From CAVPRW01 sp046727435 [NCBI: bacterium] (GTDB lineage: Bacteria; Tectomicrobia; Entotheonellia; J063), in NCBI GenBank assembly GCA_046727435.1, contig JBKPCR010000482.1:1-14950 (forward strand): a stretch of 14,950 nt of DNA, given 5' to 3'. The position numbers and the translations under genes were made by a program. The notes under the pieces are model-generated. The model was given only the letters and a program-made list of their open reading frames with translations. It did not search any database and was not told the origin of the DNA. Positions 12,955 to 14,950 of the stretch are shown in pieces. Each line of letters opens with the position of its first letter. Within the stretch, counting starts at the first letter, position 1.

Positions 12955-13856
12955 CGCCTATCAACATGAGATTCCGTCTCGGAGAACCGCACCCCGGTCC
13001 ATTGCTCCCACAAAGTCGCCAGGGACGCGTAATCGAGATTTCCCATGCCGAGCGACTCAGCGATCTCATAGGGCGTATGTGAGGCTAGGATGGCATAGAG
13101 CGGGATGCCCAGCTCCTGCGCCGTCGCCAGCGCTAGCGTGGAATCCTTACGGGCATTGGAGACCGACATACCACCGGCATAATTCCCCTGCATGATGCGC
13201 TCCTGAACCCGATGGGTCAGCGGCCGCATCAACCCCTCCTCACGCGTCAGGATGTCCACCAACGTCTGCATCGGCAGACCGAGCTTCGTGGCCATCGCGC
13301 CGGCCTCGATCAGCGCCACCATCACAGCATGCAGGACGGCATTGACCACGATCTTCGCTCCCATCCCCGCACCCACCGGTCCCAGATGCATAATGCTCGC
13401 GGCCATGGCCTTGAGGACTGGCTCCGCCTTGACCACATCCTCTGGGACACCGCCGACCAGAAAGGTGATCTTCCCCGCCGCCATGCTGGCGACGCCGCTG
13501 GCAATGGCCGCATCGATAAAGCCGACCTGACGCGCCTGACACACGGCGTGCAGCTCCTGCGCCACTGTGTGGGTGACCGTGCTGGTCTCGATGATGAGGT
13601 CGGGATGCGGCGTGCTCTCCAGGATCTCAGCCACTGCCCGCTTCGAGATGTCAGGGTGCGGCAGCGACAGGACAACCGCGCTGGCACGGCGCGCCAGGTC
13701 AGCCAGTGAGGCGGCACAGTCGAGCGCCAGATGGGCCACGGCCTGCCGGCGGCCGGGGGCGATATCGAACCCAACCAGCGGCATCTTACCCGACAGCGCC
13801 GTGGCCATGGCCGAGCCAGCATTGCCAAGGCCCACGATGCCTACGTACGTGTGCAT
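12951..13856 (-). CDS. NAD(P)-dependent beta-hydroxyacid dehydrogenase (3-hydroxyisobutyrate dehydrogenase family)
   Basis: Enzymes of this family oxidise 3-hydroxy acids or reduce the matching semialdehydes. The 301-residue product has an N-terminal Rossmann fold with GLGNAGSAMA at 9-18; Asp31 after the second strand suggests NAD rather than NADP. The substrate loop DAAIASGVASMAAG replaces the usual DAPVSGG form, so substrate preference may be shifted. The catalytic Lys168 and Asn172 are kept in GAKIVVNAVL, and the C-terminal NARKDSTLAL matches the family. The ATG at 13856 follows AAGGAGGA. The collapsed short-chain dehydrogenase frame just upstream overlaps its first 16 bases. The substrate cannot be read from sequence; neighbours suggest small organic-acid catabolism. 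Confidence 0.9.
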   Translation of the reverse strand: MHTYVGIVGLGNAGSAMATALSGKMPLVGFDIAPGRRQAVAHLALDCAASLADLARRASAVVLSLPHPDISKRAVAEILESTPHPDLIIETSTVTHTVAQELHAVCQARQVGFIDAAIASGVASMAAGKITFLVGGVPEDVVKAEPVLKAMAASIMHLGPVGAGMGAKIVVNAVLHAVMVALIEAGAMATKLGLPMQTLVDILTREEGLMRPLTHRVQERIMQGNYAGGMSVSNARKDSTLALATAQELGIPLYAILASHTPYEIAESLGMGNLDYASLATLWEQWTGVRFSETESHVDRR

Positions 13857-13996
13857 GATGTGTGTCCTCCTTCCACCCTTCTGCAGCCGTCATCGACCGC
13901 CAGTTCCGTGCCGGTGATATATGAGGTCACATCCAAGGCCAGAAACAGCACGGCATTACCGACGGTGATCATGGCGACTTTGCCTTGGAGGCTCAT
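13841..13996 (-). pseudogene. Short-chain dehydrogenase reduced to its two ends by an internal deletion
   Basis: A 51-codon minus-strand frame starts MSLQGKVAMIT, the classic first strand of a short-chain dehydrogenase, and passes after a few residues straight into VGNAVLFLALDVTSYITGTELAVDDG, the classic C-terminal segment (normally FLASDxxSYITGxxLxVDGG). Everything between is gone, including the TGxxxGxG cofactor loop and the Ser-Tyr-Lys active site, roughly 200 residues. The join is in frame. The start has a GGGGGA ribosome-site-like sequence 4 bases upstream. No activity is possible. After the glycine-rich tail the frame reads on over the ribosome site and start of the next gene, so it may still be translated and coupled to it. 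Confidence 0.8.
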
Positions 13997-14044
13997 GATG
14001 TCCCCCGACATTCGTTGTTCTGGAAACCGTGGAGACGAGGGACC

Positions 14045-14053
14045 ATTGTATCA
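14045..14053 (-). promoter_or_regulatory. Possible extended -10 promoter for the dehydrogenase genes
   Basis: The minus strand reads TGATACAAT: a TACAAT -10 (five of six consensus bases) preceded by the TGn of extended -10 promoters. No good -35 is seen 16-18 bases upstream. A start near 14038 would give a 40-base leader to the collapsed short-chain dehydrogenase frame and then the hydroxyacid dehydrogenase gene. Confidence 0.4.
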
Positions 14054-14142
14054 TTTCTGCGCGCCTACGCGTCGGATTTGCTCAGGTCGCTCTATGCGAC
14101 GGAGACATTGCCTGGAACTTGGTTTGTGTGGCGCCGGACGCT

Positions 14143-14185
14143 CAACAAAATTGTTGTTGACACGAGATATCGGTCTGGTTACACT
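14143..14185 (+). promoter_or_regulatory. Sigma70-like promoter with the conserved upstream box, + strand
   Basis: TTGACA (14157-14162), 17 bases, TACACT (14180-14185) is a good promoter on the + strand. The box AACAAAATTGTTGTTGACA at 14144-14162 differs at two bases from the box at 11705-11723. Its left part is the inverted repeat CAACAA-AA-TTGTTG (14143-14156), abutting the -35, as for an operator bound by a dimeric regulator. It points to the short ORF at 14248 and, further on, the exported protein gene at 14792. Confidence 0.6.
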
Positions 14186-14247
14186 GGCGCGCACTTGACG
14201 CTCCTTGCCAATTCCTATCTTCGCTGTCAGAGACCAGGAGCCCGTTC

Positions 14248-14370
14248 ATGAACCGCATGGGGGCTTTTCATCTCACAGCATCTCCAACCATGATGGGCCT
14301 CGCTGTTCTATCCCGCTTCCTTGTAAGGCCTCAGCTCCTGACCCGTGTGTTATCCTCTCCCATCGGTTAG
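14248..14370 (+). CDS. Short conserved ORF (40 residues), second RPQLLTR-type copy
   Basis: Not a family I recognise. The ATG lies 7 bases after AGGAG and about 57 bases after the start expected from the promoter at 14157-14185. The 40 residues align without gaps to the ORF at 11529-11633, with identity at residues 1, 3, 12, 15, 23, 24 and 27-33; the shared block is RPQLLTR. This copy has six extra residues at its end and a more hydrophobic middle (MMGLAVL at 15-21). Codons for the shared block are mostly different between copies, so a recent DNA duplication does not explain it. No large gene follows for about 420 bases. It may be a leader peptide, a small membrane-associated peptide or a stand-alone small protein. 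Confidence 0.55.
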   Translation: MNRMGAFHLTASPTMMGLAVLSRFLVRPQLLTRVLSSPIG

Positions 14371-14791
14371 ATTCCGCCCAGAGCGCCCTGGAATGCCGCG
14401 AAACTCCTGAATGATGATGTGTCGACTGGGGTCAAGCAGCCACCGGCATTCAAGGTCCTACAAAGACGTGCGGATTTTACCTAGCTGATGAGAGAGGTAT
14501 CCCCTTCCTGCAGGTCATCACTCCCATGCGGCCTGCGTGCATGCGCGAAGCCCTAGCCATTTGAGGGGTGGACTTTCCGGTCACGGGAGTCTAGGGGGTC
14601 TTTGCACTCCGTATCAAGCGCATCCGCGCGGTGCCGCGTAGTGTAGATGTATCGAATGCGCCGTGGATTTTCCTCGTCTACGAGGCAACACACCAGGATT
14701 GGCTAGCGACGTGCGCGCCTGATCGATGGGGAGACGATTATCGTCGGGTCTACCGGCAATCCACATGCTTACGGGTAAGGGGGGATAACAC
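14371..14791. other. Gene-free stretch before the exported protein gene
   Basis: No gene is seen with family features. The perfect palindrome GACGAT-T-ATCGTC lies at 14733-14745, about 47 bases before the ATG at 14792, and could be an operator. CCTCG (14672-14676) and CGAGG (14681-14685) form a small hairpin. An open + frame of 66 codons from 14595 lacks an ATG and a ribosome site. No clear -35/-10 pair is found for the downstream gene. Confidence 0.5.
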
Positions 14792-14950
14792 ATGAACCGG
14801 ATGCATCTTATTGGACTCTGCGTTGTCATGAGTTTGGGGTGTTTCGGCATAGCTTTCGCCATTGAGCTCGAGGACGCCAGCAAGGCACCCGCTACCTACG
14901 TCAAAATGGTCAAGCAAGGAGATAAAACCGCCCCTGTGTTTGACGATACC
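14792..14950 (+). CDS. Start of a small exported protein, partial
   Basis: The ATG at 14792 follows AAGGGGGGA by 6 bases. Fifty-three codons are visible before the window ends. The first 23 residues form a signal peptide: basic MNRM, a hydrophobic run (LIGLCVVMSLGCFGIAFA) and a likely cut after AFA. SLGC is a poor match to a lipobox, so a lipoprotein is less likely. The mature part begins acidic, then AxYVKMVKQGDKTAP. I do not recognise the family. It is on the + strand, unlike the neighbouring clusters. Confidence 0.65.
   Translation, partial: MNRMHLIGLCVVMSLGCFGIAFAIELEDASKAPATYVKMVKQGDKTAPVFDDT

Noticed and set aside
14595-14795. A 66-codon open + frame running into the exported protein start
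   Set aside because: It has no ATG, no ribosome site and no family likeness; it overlaps the well-supported start at 14792.
1-14950. CRISPR arrays, tRNA or rRNA genes, insertion sequences
   Set aside because: No spaced direct repeats, no tRNA cloverleaf or rRNA sequence and no transposase motif were found on reading both strands.

Overview
The window looks like a chromosomal segment of a GC-rich, Gram-negative, aerobic, uncultivated-type bacterium. Several gene products carry twin-arginine (Tat) signals, c-type haem sites or PQQ-dehydrogenase features, which implies a well-equipped periplasm. The mix of SoxAXYZ, FccB, a PQQ alcohol dehydrogenase and an exported molybdenum aldehyde oxidase suits soil or marine lineages such as Tectomicrobia/Rokubacteria or related proteobacteria. 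That placement is a weak inference from gene content only.

Left end (1-1480): the last 49 codons of an enolase-superfamily (mandelate racemase/muconate-lactonizing type) gene on the + strand. It is followed by decayed minus-strand remnants that resemble a LodA/LodB (GoxA/GoxB) quinone-cofactor amino-acid oxidase pair, and then by an AT-rich island.

Centre (1480-11720, all on the minus strand): one long co-directional cluster. In transcription order it reads short ORF, GlcG/HbpS-like exported protein, Tat-type Rieske protein, PQQ alcohol dehydrogenase with an Asp-x-Asp lanthanide-type motif, [2Fe-2S] subunit, molybdopterin aldehyde-oxidase subunit with a Tat signal, small cytochrome c, FccB flavoprotein, SoxX, SoxY, SoxZ, SoxA. 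Spacing is short or overlapping except for one gap of about 230 bp, before the cytochrome, which holds a strong inverted repeat. A sigma70-like promoter at 11682-11710 and a second at 11516-11543, whose -10 lies in a palindrome, precede the cluster. A hairpin follows soxA. My reading is a periplasmic electron-harvesting module: alcohol to aldehyde to acid by the PQQ enzyme and the Mo enzyme, combined with sulfide or sulfane-sulfur handling by Fcc and SoxXYZA. soxB and soxCD are not in the window, and SoxY has an unusual C-terminus.

Right part (11747-14000, minus strand): an HSL-family alpha/beta hydrolase with its own promoter, a 3-hydroxyisobutyrate-dehydrogenase-like oxidoreductase, and a short-chain dehydrogenase collapsed by an internal deletion to 51 codons.

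Right end (14045-14950): a divergent promoter region. Its + strand promoter carries an upstream box almost identical to that of the main cluster. It is followed by a 40-codon ORF that aligns without gaps to the short ORF at the head of the main cluster, with a shared motif Arg-Pro-Gln-Leu-Leu-Thr-Arg encoded by mostly different synonymous codons. This promoter-plus-peptide pair is the most novel-looking signal in the window. The window ends inside a small exported protein gene.
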